A DNA stretch of 22,309 bases from CAYZMH01 sp964479445 (GCA_964479445.1 CAYZMH010000062.1:1-22309); one strand, 5' to 3'; counted from the first letter of the stretch, positions 8,663 through 17,570 are shown. A program made the numbers and translations. The notes: generated by a model from the sequence alone, not told the origin.

Positions 8663-8670
8663 TATCTTTG
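8663..8670 (+). promoter_or_regulatory. Putative -7 element for the ftsX operon
   Basis: TATCTTTG matches the Bacteroidota -7 consensus TAnnTTTG, 21 bp before ATG 8692. No clear TTG is seen at the -33 position. Its place rules out the longer reading of ftsX that would start at 8668 inside the element. Confidence 0.55.
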
Positions 8671-8691
8671 CGCAACCGATGTTTTGTGTCC

Positions 8692-9570
8692 ATGGCCAGG
8701 AAAGATAATACAGCATACAGAAGACGTCTGCACAGCTCCTATTTCACCTCGGTGATCAGCACGTCACTGGTCCTCTTTTTGATCGGTATTGCCGGTCTGC
8801 TGATCATCAACGGACAACAGATCAATAAAAAAGTACGGGAGAATATTGGTTTCAATGTTATCCTCAAAGAGGGGGTGAAGGAGGCTGATATTTACCAGCT
8901 CCAGAAAATACTGGATGCCAAATCCTATGTACTCTCAACCGATTACATCACCAAAGAGAAAGCCGCACTGGAAACCGAACAGGCACTCGGTGAAGATTTT
9001 GTCTCGTTCCTGGGATATAATCCCCTTCCACCATCCATCAGGGTGCGACTGCATGCCGCTTACACCCGGCCCGATTCTGTGATGCAGATCGAGGGGGAAA
9101 TTATGAACTACGAACCGGTCCGGGAGGTCTATTACAAAAAATCCCTCCTCTATGCCATCAATGAGAACATCCGGCAAATCTCGATCATCCTTGTAGGATT
9201 CAGTGCCCTCCTGGCTATAATAGCCATCACTCTGATCAACAACACGATCCGGCTATCGATCTATTCCAGGCGATTCCTGATCAATACCATGCAACTGGTA
9301 GGTGCCACGCGAAGTTTTATACGCAAACCTTTTCTTATGCGTAGCCTCCTGAACGGATTCCTGGCTGCAATAATCGCTATGGTGCTGCTGGGAGGTATCA
9401 TCTACCTGCTTGAAGAAGAACTGGAGAGCATTATATCCATGAGTGACATCGATCTTTTTATCCTCTTATCCGGAGTGGTAATCCTGACCGGTATAATTAT
9501 TAGCTGGATCTCTACGTTCTTTGCAGTGAATAAATACTTAAACATAAACACCGACAAACTGTATTATTAA
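8692..9570 (+). CDS. ftsX: Cell division protein FtsX
   Basis: This 292-residue inner-membrane protein is the permease-like half of FtsEX, the ABC-type complex that couples the divisome to activation of peptidoglycan hydrolases. One N-terminal TM helix (about 22-43) is followed by an extracytoplasmic domain (about 45-155), then three TM helices near 163-187, 213-239 and 255-279. The motif MQLVGATRSFIRKPFLMRS is the typical cytoplasmic loop of FtsX (compare LVGAT..FIR.PF). ATG 8692 (MARKDN) is chosen because the longer reading from 8668 begins within the promoter. Its ATPase partner ftsE is not in the window, which seems usual for this phylum. It is the first gene of a run in which the next gene starts 10 bp after its stop. 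Confidence 0.92.
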   Translation: MARKDNTAYRRRLHSSYFTSVISTSLVLFLIGIAGLLIINGQQINKKVRENIGFNVILKEGVKEADIYQLQKILDAKSYVLSTDYITKEKAALETEQALGEDFVSFLGYNPLPPSIRVRLHAAYTRPDSVMQIEGEIMNYEPVREVYYKKSLLYAINENIRQISIILVGFSALLAIIAITLINNTIRLSIYSRRFLINTMQLVGATRSFIRKPFLMRSLLNGFLAAIIAMVLLGGIIYLLEEELESIISMSDIDLFILLSGVVILTGIIISWISTFFAVNKYLNINTDKLYY

Positions 9571-9580
9571 CCAAACAATT

Positions 9581-9841
9581 ATGACAAAAAAAAATACAGG
9601 TAAAGAAGAGTTTGCCCTTGGACCGGAAAATTACCGGCTGCTGATCATCGGATTCGTGATTATAGTGGTGGGTTTTTTGCTGATGATCGGAGGTAAAACA
9701 TCAGATCCGGCGGTGTTCAACGAGGAAGAGATCTTTAGTTTTCGAAGGATCACCCTGGCACCGATTGTTGTCCTGATCGGTTTCGTGTTTGAAATATGGG
9801 CCATCCTGAAAAAGCCGAAAACCCGGGACGAGGAAAACTAG
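9581..9841 (+). CDS. DUF3098 family small membrane protein
   Basis: This 86-residue protein has two predicted TM helices, about 19-38 (LLIIGFVIIVVGFLLMIGG) and about 57-77 (ITLAPIVVLIGFVFEIWAIL), joined by a short acidic loop (DPAVFNEEEIFSFRR). The highly charged ends are probably cytoplasmic. The segment EIFSFRRITLAPIVVLIGFVFEI is what I recall as typical of DUF3098, a family largely restricted to Bacteroidota, with no function known to me. It sits 10 bp after ftsX and 11 bp before uppP, so it is presumably cotranslated with both. A role in division or lipid carrier recycling is only inferred from this context. Confidence 0.85.
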   Translation: MTKKNTGKEEFALGPENYRLLIIGFVIIVVGFLLMIGGKTSDPAVFNEEEIFSFRRITLAPIVVLIGFVFEIWAILKKPKTRDEEN

Positions 9842-9852
9842 CCTTCTGATCC

Positions 9853-10638
9853 ATGAATACCCTTGAAGCAATTATCCTTGGAATCGTCCAGGGATTGACC
9901 GAGTTTCTTCCTATCAGCAGCAGCGGACACCTGGAAATAGGGAAAGTACTGCTTGGCACAGAAGTGGAAGAGAGCCTCGGATTTACAGTGCTGGTCCACT
10001 TCGCAACCGTACTCAGTACGATCACCGTGTTTCGTAAAGATATCCTGGAGTTGTTTAAAGGGCTTTTTGCTTTCACATGGAACGAATCAACACGGTATAC
10101 CCTCAAAATCCTGTTATCGATGATCCCGGTTCTTGTTGTGGGCCTGTTCTTTGAAGATAGAGTGGAAACCATGTTTTCAGGGAACCTGCTTCTCGTGGGA
10201 ATCGCATTGCTGGTCACAGCAGCATTTCTGTTTCTCTCCTCACGCATTAAAAAAAATATGACCAAAAAGATACCTTTCGGGGATGCATTCATCATGGGAC
10301 TTGCCCAGGCGTTAGCCGTGATACCGGGAATCTCCCGCTCGGGTTCAACCATCGCTACCGGACTCCTTCTTAAAAATGAGCGCGGATCGGTAGCTCGCTT
10401 CTCTTTCCTGATGGTCCTCCTGCCCATAATCGGGGCTGCCTTGCTCCGCCTGCTGGCATGGAAACCGTCCCTCGGATCAGGAACAGAAATGATACCCCTG
10501 CTGGCAGGATTCCTTACTGCTTATGTCAGTGGCGTGATCGCATGCAGGTGGATGATCCGCATTGTAAAAAAAGGTAACCTTATCTGGTTCGCTCTCTACT
10601 GCCTGGCAATAGGGACTGTATCCATCATTTTTTCCTGA
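9853..10638 (+). CDS. uppP: Undecaprenyl-diphosphatase (UppP/BacA)
   Basis: This 261-residue polytopic inner-membrane enzyme removes a phosphate from undecaprenyl pyrophosphate and so regenerates the lipid carrier for peptidoglycan and O-antigen synthesis. It also confers some bacitracin tolerance. The first signature is GLTEFLPISSSGHL with E17, S23 and H26; the second is PGISRSGST with R162. The position equivalent to E. coli Glu17 is Gln13, as in many non-proteobacterial UppP proteins, so loss of function is not suspected. About seven or eight hydrophobic helices are visible. It is followed by truB after only 14 bp, within the ftsX operon. Confidence 0.95.
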   Translation: MNTLEAIILGIVQGLTEFLPISSSGHLEIGKVLLGTEVEESLGFTVLVHFATVLSTITVFRKDILELFKGLFAFTWNESTRYTLKILLSMIPVLVVGLFFEDRVETMFSGNLLLVGIALLVTAAFLFLSSRIKKNMTKKIPFGDAFIMGLAQALAVIPGISRSGSTIATGLLLKNERGSVARFSFLMVLLPIIGAALLRLLAWKPSLGSGTEMIPLLAGFLTAYVSGVIACRWMIRIVKKGNLIWFALYCLAIGTVSIIFS

Positions 10639-10652
10639 ACGGCCTTTCCGCT

Positions 10653-11345
10653 ATGAATCCAGAAGATTTTAAAGAAGGACAAATCCTGCTGATCGATAAA
10701 GACCCCGGATGGACATCTTTCGATGTAGTCAATAAGATCAGGAGAGCCCTGAACACCCTGCTGGGTATTAAAAAGATCAAGGTGGGTCACTCCGGCACCC
10801 TGGATCCGCTTGCCAGCGGACTTGTCATGATCTTCACCGGCAGAGCAACCAAAAAGATCGAACAGTTCCAGGGACTGGACAAAGAGTATATAGCCACGAT
10901 AAGGCTGGGAGCTACCACCCCCTCCTATGACCTTGAAACCAAAATCGACCGAACCTTCCCGGTTGACCATATATCCCGGCAGGATGTCTTACACGTACTT
11001 GAATCGCTGAAAGGAGAACAATCTCAAATACCGCCCCTCTACTCCGCAAAAAGTGTAGACGGGGTAAGAGCCTATGACATGGCCAGAAAAGGATTGCACG
11101 TTGAACTCAAACCGGTTCAGGTGACCATTTATGAGCTTGAACTCGTTGAGCTTGAACTGCCTGTTCTGACATTGAGAATATCCTGTAGTAAAGGGACCTA
11201 TATCCGTTCCCTGGCCCGGGATATAGGTGAAAAACTGAATTCAGGAGGTCACCTTACCGCACTTAAACGAACGAAAATAGGATCCTACTCAGTAAATGAT
11301 GCAGAAAAAACTTCCGAGTTTGTTAAAAAATTAAAACCTTTGTAA
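10653..11345 (+). CDS. truB: tRNA pseudouridine-55 synthase TruB
   Basis: This 230-residue cytoplasmic enzyme isomerises U55 in the T-loop of tRNAs to pseudouridine. The catalytic motif GHSGTLDPLASG contains the nucleophile D51. The N-terminal segment LLIDKDPGWTSFDVVNKIR and the later IPPLYSAKSVDGVRAYDMAR and CSKGTYIRSLARDIGE are standard TruB signatures. The chain ends soon after the catalytic domain and lacks the C-terminal PUA domain of the longer E. coli enzyme; this short form is common in Bacteroidota. It is 14 bp downstream of uppP and 58 bp upstream of queA, another tRNA modification gene. Confidence 0.95.
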   Translation: MNPEDFKEGQILLIDKDPGWTSFDVVNKIRRALNTLLGIKKIKVGHSGTLDPLASGLVMIFTGRATKKIEQFQGLDKEYIATIRLGATTPSYDLETKIDRTFPVDHISRQDVLHVLESLKGEQSQIPPLYSAKSVDGVRAYDMARKGLHVELKPVQVTIYELELVELELPVLTLRISCSKGTYIRSLARDIGEKLNSGGHLTALKRTKIGSYSVNDAEKTSEFVKKLKPL

Positions 11346-11348
11346 CTT

Positions 11349-11369
11349 TTTTACGTTTCATACGTAAAA
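11349..11369 (+). repeat. Hairpin between truB and queA
   Basis: TTTTACGT (11349-11356) and ACGTAAAA (11362-11369) form an 8-bp perfect stem with loop TTCAT. It lies directly after the truB stop in the widest gap of the operon so far. No T-run follows on the plus strand, so it is not a classical terminator. It may mark an RNA processing or 3'-end stabilising site. Confidence 0.5.
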
Positions 11370-11403
11370 GGGACCCTGTCGAAAAATTAAAAATCGATCA
11401 TTC

Positions 11404-12453
11404 ATGAAATTATCGCAATACAAATTTAACCTCCCTGTTGATCTGATTGCCAAGTATCCTGCTGAAAACCGTGATGAATCCAAACTCATGGTCCTGCATA
11501 GAGATACCGGGAAAATAGAGCACCGGATCTTTAAAGATATCATTGAATATTTCGATGATAAGGACGTAATGGTTTTCAACGACACAAAGGTTTTTCCGGC
11601 AAGGCTTTATGGAAACAAAGAGAAAACAGGGGCGGAGATCGAAGTTTTCCTCCTGAGGGAACTGAACAGGGAGCAGCGTTTGTGGGACGTGCTGGTGGAT
11701 CCGGCCAGGAAAATCCGAATAGGTAATAAATTGTATTTCGGTGAAAATGATATGCTGGTTGCCGAAGTTATCGACAATACCACCTCCAGGGGCCGAACCC
11801 TCCGGTTTCTTTACGATGGCGATTATGAAGGTTTTAAAAAGACCCTTTTTGAGCTTGGGGAGACCCCGCTGCCAAAATTTATTGACCGGCCTGTTGAGCC
11901 CGAAGACAAAGAGCGCTATCAAACGATTTTTGCCAGTAACGAAGGGGCTGTTGCTGCTCCCACTGCCGGCATGCATTTCAGCCGGGAACTTTTAAAACGC
12001 CTGGAGATTAAAGGATTGGATTTTGCTTTTGTAACACTTCATGTGGGGTTGGGTAATTTCCGGACAGTGGATGTGGAGGATTTAACAAAGCATAAAATGG
12101 ACTCCGAAAGGATCATTATAAAAGATAAAGCTGTAAAGGCAGTAAACAGCGCCAAGGAAAAAAGAAAAAATGTCTGTGCAGTAGGAACAACCGTTATGCG
12201 CACCCTGGAAAGCTCTGTCTCCACAACCGGTCATCTGAAAACATACGATGGATGGACCAATAAATTTATCTTTCCGCCGTATGAGTTCAGCGTACCCAAT
12301 CGCATGATCTCCAATTTCCATTTACCGTTATCCACCCTGCTCATGATGGTATCTGCATTTGCCGGCTATGATCAGCTTATGAACGCGTACCAGGTCGCTA
12401 TTAAAGAGAAGTACCGTTTCGGAACATACGGGGATGCCATGCTTATCATTTAA
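11404..12453 (+). CDS. queA: S-adenosylmethionine:tRNA ribosyltransferase-isomerase QueA
   Basis: This 349-residue cytoplasmic enzyme transfers and rearranges the ribosyl part of SAM onto preQ1 at the tRNA wobble position, making epoxyqueuosine in tRNAs for Asn, Asp, His and Tyr. Signatures seen are VFNDTKVFPARLYG, AAPTAGMHFS, LHVGLGNFRTV and NFHLPLSTLLMMVSAFAG, all in the expected order, and the length is normal. A Q-tRNA substrate, tRNA-Asn(GTT), is encoded in this same window. The other queuosine genes are not. The ATG at 11404 follows an AT-rich leader without a Shine-Dalgarno sequence. GH3 begins 18 bp after the stop. Confidence 0.96.
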   Translation: MKLSQYKFNLPVDLIAKYPAENRDESKLMVLHRDTGKIEHRIFKDIIEYFDDKDVMVFNDTKVFPARLYGNKEKTGAEIEVFLLRELNREQRLWDVLVDPARKIRIGNKLYFGENDMLVAEVIDNTTSRGRTLRFLYDGDYEGFKKTLFELGETPLPKFIDRPVEPEDKERYQTIFASNEGAVAAPTAGMHFSRELLKRLEIKGLDFAFVTLHVGLGNFRTVDVEDLTKHKMDSERIIIKDKAVKAVNSAKEKRKNVCAVGTTVMRTLESSVSTTGHLKTYDGWTNKFIFPPYEFSVPNRMISNFHLPLSTLLMMVSAFAGYDQLMNAYQVAIKEKYRFGTYGDAMLII

Positions 12454-12471
12454 CACAAAACCTGCCATCTT

Positions 12472-13986
12472 ATGTCTCCGCTGCTGAACTCCATTATATC
12501 ATGGTTCAATGTGAAGCGTCTTCACCAGATTGAGCTATTCAAGAAATATCCCGGAAATGTCCAGCGGGAAACACTCACCCGGTTGCTCAACCAGGCCGAA
12601 AATACGGAATGGGGCAGGCAATATTCCTATTCGTCTATCAACTCTGTAGGGGAGTTCCAGGATAGAGTCCCCATACAGACATACGAAGAAGTATTACCGT
12701 ATATAGAACGTAACCGGCAGGGAGAAAACAATATACTTTGGCCGTCGGAGATTCGCTGGTTTGCAAAATCATCCGGGACCACCACTGAAAAAAGTAAATT
12801 TATACCGGTCAGCCCTGAAGCACTTGAGGAGTGTCATTTTCGCGGCGGAAAAGATATCATTGCCCTGTATACCAAACAATTCCCTGATTCCAATATCTTA
12901 AAAGGCAAAGCCCTTACACTTGGAGGCAGCCACCAGATCAATGATTTTAACAATAAATCGTATTACGGCGACCTGTCGGCTATCCTTATTGAGAATCTCC
13001 CGTTCTGGGCCACTTTCATTAAAACTCCCTCGGCCGAAATTGCGTTGATACCCGATTTCGAAGAGAAAATGGAGAAGATCACGCAGATCACCTTTAAAGA
13101 GAATGTTACCAACATTGCCGGGGTTCCTTCCTGGAACCTGGTACTCCTGAAAAACATCCTCGATTATACAGGAAAAGATAACCTGCTTGAGTTATGGCCC
13201 AACCTGGAACTCTTCATCCACGGCGGCGTCAGTTTCTCTCCTTACCGGGAGCAGTTTAAGAAGATCATCCCATCACCACAGATGAATTACCTTGAAACCT
13301 ACAATGCTTCCGAAGGTTTCTTCGGCATCCAGGATGATCTCAATGACCCATCCATGCTCCTCATGCTGGATTACGGGGTTTTTTACGAGTTCATACCGAT
13401 GAACCGTTTCAATGATGACCATCCTCCGACCTATACCATCGAAGAGGTGGAAACCGGGGTGAATTATGCCATGCTTATCACCACCAACGGGGGTTTATGG
13501 CGCTACATGATCGGGGATACGATTATGTTTACCTCCCTTTATCCCCACAAGTTCAGGATAACCGGCAGAACCAAATATTTCATCAATGCATTCGGAGAAG
13601 AGGTGATCCTGGAGAATGCACAGGAAGCCCTGCTTACAGCATGCAGGCATACCGGGGCCCTGGTGAAAGAGTATACGGCCGGACCGGTATTTATGACCGA
13701 AAAAACCAAGGGCAGCCATGAGTGGATGATTGAATTTGAAAAAGAACCGGATGACATTGACCGCTTTGTGGATGTCCTGGATAAAACCCTCTGCTCCATC
13801 AACTCCGATTATGAAGCGAAGCGGTTTAAAAATATAACACTTGTGAAACCAGTCGTCAATACCCTGCCGGAAGGTACCTTTTATAAATGGTTTCAGCACA
13901 AGGGCAAGCTGGGCGGACAGAATAAAATGCCCCGGTTGTCCAACGACAGGAAATACCTGGAGGAGATCAATGAACTCCTTGCGTAA
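12472..13986 (+). CDS. GH3-family acyl-adenylate-forming enzyme, substrate unknown
   Basis: This 504-residue protein belongs to the GH3 branch of the ANL adenylating superfamily, best known from plants, where members conjugate auxin or jasmonate to amino acids. The three nucleotide-binding motifs can be read: P-loop-like SSGTTTEKSKFIP (S100-P112), YNASEGFFGIQ (Y277-Q287) and YMIGDTIMF with D349. A C-terminal domain follows from about 370 (FRITGRTKYFINAFGEEV). All motifs look intact, so an active ATP-dependent acyl-activating enzyme is likely. The carboxylate substrate and acceptor are unknown for bacterial members as far as I know. No signal peptide is apparent. It sits 18 bp after queA and 49 bp before a deoxynucleoside kinase gene. 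Confidence 0.88.
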   Translation: MSPLLNSIISWFNVKRLHQIELFKKYPGNVQRETLTRLLNQAENTEWGRQYSYSSINSVGEFQDRVPIQTYEEVLPYIERNRQGENNILWPSEIRWFAKSSGTTTEKSKFIPVSPEALEECHFRGGKDIIALYTKQFPDSNILKGKALTLGGSHQINDFNNKSYYGDLSAILIENLPFWATFIKTPSAEIALIPDFEEKMEKITQITFKENVTNIAGVPSWNLVLLKNILDYTGKDNLLELWPNLELFIHGGVSFSPYREQFKKIIPSPQMNYLETYNASEGFFGIQDDLNDPSMLLMLDYGVFYEFIPMNRFNDDHPPTYTIEEVETGVNYAMLITTNGGLWRYMIGDTIMFTSLYPHKFRITGRTKYFINAFGEEVILENAQEALLTACRHTGALVKEYTAGPVFMTEKTKGSHEWMIEFEKEPDDIDRFVDVLDKTLCSINSDYEAKRFKNITLVKPVVNTLPEGTFYKWFQHKGKLGGQNKMPRLSNDRKYLEEINELLA

Positions 13987-14035
13987 TTATTTCGTATATT
14001 AGTTTTTCCTTTATACCTATAAATCTGACCTGACC

Positions 14036-14650
14036 ATGCATGTTGCAATAGCTGGAAATATCGGATCCGGGAAGACGACGCTGACCGGTCTCCTTGCAAA
14101 ACATTACAATTGGGAAGCACAATACGAGGATGCGGATGATAATCCCTACCTGAATGATTTCTACCAGGACATGCAGCGCTGGTCATTTAACCTCCAGATC
14201 TATTTCCTGAACAGCCGGTTCAGTCAGATTGTTAAAATCCGTCAGTCAGGCAAGAAAATCATCCAGGACCGTACCATTTATGAAGACGCGTATATATTTG
14301 CCCCTAACCTGCACAGCATGGGGTTGATGACTACGCGGGATTTTGAAAACTATTTTGCCCTGTTTAACCTGATGAGCTCGCTCATTGAACCTCCCGACCT
14401 CCTGATCTACCTCAGGGCATCCATTCCCACCCTGGTTGACCAGATCCAGAAAAGGGGTCGAAAATATGAGAACAATATCCGGCTTGATTACCTGAAGCAT
14501 CTCAACGAACGGTATGAAGCGTGGATAGAGACCTATAGTCCGGGCAAACTACTGATCATCGATGTGGATAATCTCAATTTTACCGAAAAAACGGAAGATC
14601 TGAGTTCGGTCATTGATAAGATCAACGCCCATCTGCACGGACTCTTTTAA
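14036..14650 (+). CDS. Deoxynucleoside kinase
   Basis: This 204-residue cytoplasmic kinase of the dNK/dGK-dCK family phosphorylates deoxyribonucleosides for salvage. The P-loop is GNIGSGKTT (7-15). The catalytic/substrate motif is DRTIYED (78-84). The LID region is around RGRKYE with basic residues, and PDLLIYLRAS precedes it as usual. Length is normal. Whether it prefers deoxyadenosine, deoxyguanosine or pyrimidine nucleosides cannot be read from the sequence. It is the last gene of the ftsX-led run; its stop TAA runs into the A-tract of the terminator shared with the converging M16 protease gene. Confidence 0.92.
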   Translation: MHVAIAGNIGSGKTTLTGLLAKHYNWEAQYEDADDNPYLNDFYQDMQRWSFNLQIYFLNSRFSQIVKIRQSGKKIIQDRTIYEDAYIFAPNLHSMGLMTTRDFENYFALFNLMSSLIEPPDLLIYLRASIPTLVDQIQKRGRKYENNIRLDYLKHLNERYEAWIETYSPGKLLIIDVDNLNFTEKTEDLSSVIDKINAHLHGLF

Positions 14651-14680
14651 AAAAAAAATCCCCGGCGCCGGCCGGGGATT
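14651..14680 (-). terminator. Intrinsic terminator of the M16 protease gene
   Basis: A 10-bp stem AATCCCCGGC/GCCGGGGATT (14657-14666 with 14671-14680) closes a GCCG tetraloop. On the minus strand it is followed by about ten T residues, giving a textbook terminator. On the plus strand the following sequence has only a weak T-run, so stopping of the kinase transcript there may be less efficient. Confidence 0.9.
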
Positions 14681-14691
14681 GTTGTTTCAGT

Positions 14692-17508
14692 TTACTGCTC
14701 ATCCGGGTAGAACTCCAGGTCTACCACGTTGGCATCTGAGTACAAACGCTTCATCACTTTCCTGATATCACCGGCCGTCAGTGACTCAATGACGCGGTCA
14801 TAGTTTTCCGGATCATTGTAATCAATGCCGTGCCTGTAATAATCTCTGATCATATTGAGCCAGTAGCTGTTGTTCTCACGATCCTGCTCACGGTCCTTGA
14901 GCAGATTCTCCTTTGTCTTGTTAAGATCCTCTTCCGACGGACCATCACTGGCAAGGACTTCCAGCTCTTTATAAACCAATGATTTAAGATGATCTGCCTT
15001 TTCCGGATCGGTATCGAACATGATCATGAGCGTACCTTTCTCCTCCGGGTAGTGATTCAATGAGGTGCGCGTCATAACCCCGTAGGTTCCTCCCTCTTCT
15101 TCACGGATAGACTCAACATACCTGAGGTCCAGGATGCCTTTGATCATTCGCAGGGCAACCGCATTCTTCGCATTGTAATCCATCTTGTTGTTGATGGCAA
15201 GTACCACGGTAGATTTCGGGATGGAAAGCGTAAGCGGAATCTCCTTGTTCAGCTTCCCTTCAGGTTCATCTACATTCCTGTCGATCCAATCCTCCGAACG
15301 GTTTTCAGATGGAATGGACCCAATGTATTTTTCTGCAAGACTCTTCATGCGCTCTTTTTCAATGTTCCCCACGAAGAAAAACGTAAAATCTGCAGCATCC
15401 CTGAACCGGTCCTGGTACACCTCTTTCGCCATTTCAAAATCCACATCCGCAATATACGCTTCATTCATTACCCTGGCCCGGGGATGATGATCGGCAAGGA
15501 TCAGGGTTAACGAGTCGCTGACGATCTTTTGCGGATTTTTATTCATATTCTGAACAAAGGCCTCGTAGCGAGCCATGATTGCGTCATGTGCACCGGGATC
15601 AAAACGCGGCTGCTGAAAACGCATGTAGATCATCTGCATGAGTGTCTCTATGTCTTTCGGAGTTGCATTACCCTTCATGCCTTCGGTCAGTTCGCTCAAT
15701 TGCAATTCCAGGGAGACATTCTTACCGGTCAGCATCTTTTGAAGGCCCATCCGGTCAAATTCACCCAATCCATAAAATTCAGCCAGGCTGGGAAGCATAT
15801 CCATGGTAGGCACATACTCTGCATCAAAGATTGAGGATCCACCGTCACTTACAGCCTGGAAACTCACATTGTCTTTATCAAAATCGGCAAACCGGTATAC
15901 CACCCGTGCTCCATTGGCCAGCGTCCATTCCACTGCATCCAGGTCGGAAAGCTCCTTTGTAGCGGTAACACTGCTTCCCTCCAGTTCGGCTGCAAGCAGC
16001 TCACCGGCTACCTCGGTATCTTCATAGGGTTGGATATCGGCCTGCTCTACCTGGTCCATGATGGCAAATGCCTTGTCTTTTGACAGATGATTGATCTCCT
16101 CATCCTCAGGCCCCTGTATGATCAGCACCTGGTTCTTATCCATAAACCATTTATCCATGGCCTGATCGAAATCCCCGGTGGTGATGGTGGGCATCAGTTC
16201 CTTCATCAGCTGGAATTCATGTTCCACATTCAAAAACGCCTCATTCTGGAGGAAATGATTCCTGTATTCCCGTGCAAACCGGTCGTTGGATATTTTATCC
16301 CGCTCATTGTACCGTTTCTCCATGCGGGTAAGCATCCGGGTTTTGGAACGCTCCAGCTCCCCGGCTGTAAATCCATGACGACGTGCCCGTTCGGCCTCTT
16401 CCATGACCGTTTTCAGTGCAACCGCCTCCTCGTTGGTTTTAGCCATGGCGGAAATCATCAGGGCATCATAACCCCGGGCAAACCCCCTGCGGCTAACGCT
16501 CCCGTTCACAAAAGGCGGGTCTCCCTGTTGCAGCAGCTCCTGGAAACGCTGCGACATCATCCGGTTAAACAGTTGCTCAATGTAGTGATCACGAAGCCCG
16601 GCTACGGTAGTCAGACCATCCTCTCCCACATACTGCCTGATCATGTACTGTATGTAAGTGTTGTCAGCTTCTTCATCGGTTACCAGGGCAAACATCGGTT
16701 TTTCATTATCAGGAATCTCGGTAAAAGGACGCTCTTTGGCATCTTCCACAGCAGGAATATCAGAAAATCGTTCAATCACCTTTTTTTCCATTTCCGCTGC
16801 ATCAAAATCTCCCACGATGGCAATAGCTTGCAGGTCGGTTCGGTACCAATCGTGGTAGAAATCACGAATGGTCTCATACTCGAAATTCTTGATCACGTCA
16901 ATATCTCCGATCACATCCCGTTCAGCGTACTTTGAGTGGTTGTACATATAGGGAAGCGACTCTTTATACATACGGAACCGGGCATTTCGGTGGGTCCGCC
17001 ACTCTTCGGTAATGACCCCTCGTTCTGCATCAATCTCCTCCTCCGTTAACAACAGGTAATTGGACCAGTCGTTTAATACCAGCAGACAGGTGTCCAGCAG
17101 TCCGGGTTTATCCACCGGAACATCACTGAGGTTGTAGACGGTTTCATTCTGACTGGTATAGGCATTGATGTTTCGTCCGAATGCCACCCCGTGCCGCTCC
17201 AGGGTGTTCAATATCCCTTTCCCCGGGAAATGCTTTGTACCATTGAAGGCCATGTGTTCCAGGAAATGCGCCAGTCCGTTCTGCGCATCATTCTCCAGGA
17301 CGGCACCCACGTTCTGTATAATATAGAACGAAGCCCGGTCTTTGGGCTCTTCGTTATGCCGGATGTAATAAGTCATTCCGTTATCCAATACACCATGCCT
17401 GACCTCAGGGTCAAGCGGAAGTTTCATCTCACTCATCTCCTGGGCGTTCAGAGACAGCCCTGATGAGATAATCATTAATCCAATGAATGATAGAATCGTA
17501 TGTTTCAT
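14692..17508 (-). CDS. Exported M16 (insulinase/pitrilysin-type) zinc protease
   Basis: This 938-residue protein starts with a signal peptide (about 1-22, SLNAQ) and is probably periplasmic or outer-membrane associated. The inverted zinc motif HFLEH is at H81-H85 (ligands H81 and H85, catalytic E84). The third ligand is likely E162 in AERGVITEEW. Two M16 halves are joined in one chain: the N-terminal half is catalytic. The second half (from about 515) lacks HxxEH but retains the C-terminal substrate-clamp motif region EEGGTYGVMTRTS. Members degrade peptides or trim exported proteins; the substrate is unknown. No T9SS sorting domain is visible at its C-terminus. It is monocistronic, with its own terminator, and no TAnnTTTG was found in its upstream region. 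Confidence 0.93.
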   Translation of the reverse strand: MKHTILSFIGLMIISSGLSLNAQEMSEMKLPLDPEVRHGVLDNGMTYYIRHNEEPKDRASFYIIQNVGAVLENDAQNGLAHFLEHMAFNGTKHFPGKGILNTLERHGVAFGRNINAYTSQNETVYNLSDVPVDKPGLLDTCLLVLNDWSNYLLLTEEEIDAERGVITEEWRTHRNARFRMYKESLPYMYNHSKYAERDVIGDIDVIKNFEYETIRDFYHDWYRTDLQAIAIVGDFDAAEMEKKVIERFSDIPAVEDAKERPFTEIPDNEKPMFALVTDEEADNTYIQYMIRQYVGEDGLTTVAGLRDHYIEQLFNRMMSQRFQELLQQGDPPFVNGSVSRRGFARGYDALMISAMAKTNEEAVALKTVMEEAERARRHGFTAGELERSKTRMLTRMEKRYNERDKISNDRFAREYRNHFLQNEAFLNVEHEFQLMKELMPTITTGDFDQAMDKWFMDKNQVLIIQGPEDEEINHLSKDKAFAIMDQVEQADIQPYEDTEVAGELLAAELEGSSVTATKELSDLDAVEWTLANGARVVYRFADFDKDNVSFQAVSDGGSSIFDAEYVPTMDMLPSLAEFYGLGEFDRMGLQKMLTGKNVSLELQLSELTEGMKGNATPKDIETLMQMIYMRFQQPRFDPGAHDAIMARYEAFVQNMNKNPQKIVSDSLTLILADHHPRARVMNEAYIADVDFEMAKEVYQDRFRDAADFTFFFVGNIEKERMKSLAEKYIGSIPSENRSEDWIDRNVDEPEGKLNKEIPLTLSIPKSTVVLAINNKMDYNAKNAVALRMIKGILDLRYVESIREEEGGTYGVMTRTSLNHYPEEKGTLMIMFDTDPEKADHLKSLVYKELEVLASDGPSEEDLNKTKENLLKDREQDRENNSYWLNMIRDYYRHGIDYNDPENYDRVIESLTAGDIRKVMKRLYSDANVVDLEFYPDEQ

Positions 17509-17570
17509 CTTTTTAAAAAATTTTTTTTGAATATAATGAAATCAGGATTACCGGTTAGTTTTATATAACA

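Noticed and set aside
8668..8691. Longer ftsX start at 8668
   Set aside because: It begins inside the TATCTTTG -7 element, so it would lie upstream of the transcription start.
9853..10638. Gln13 in UppP where E. coli has Glu17
   Set aside because: GIVQGLTEFLPISSSGH is common in functional UppP proteins outside Proteobacteria; not a sign of inactivity.
10653..11345. TruB looking truncated (no PUA domain)
   Set aside because: Short TruB without PUA is usual in Bacteroidota, and all catalytic motifs are present.
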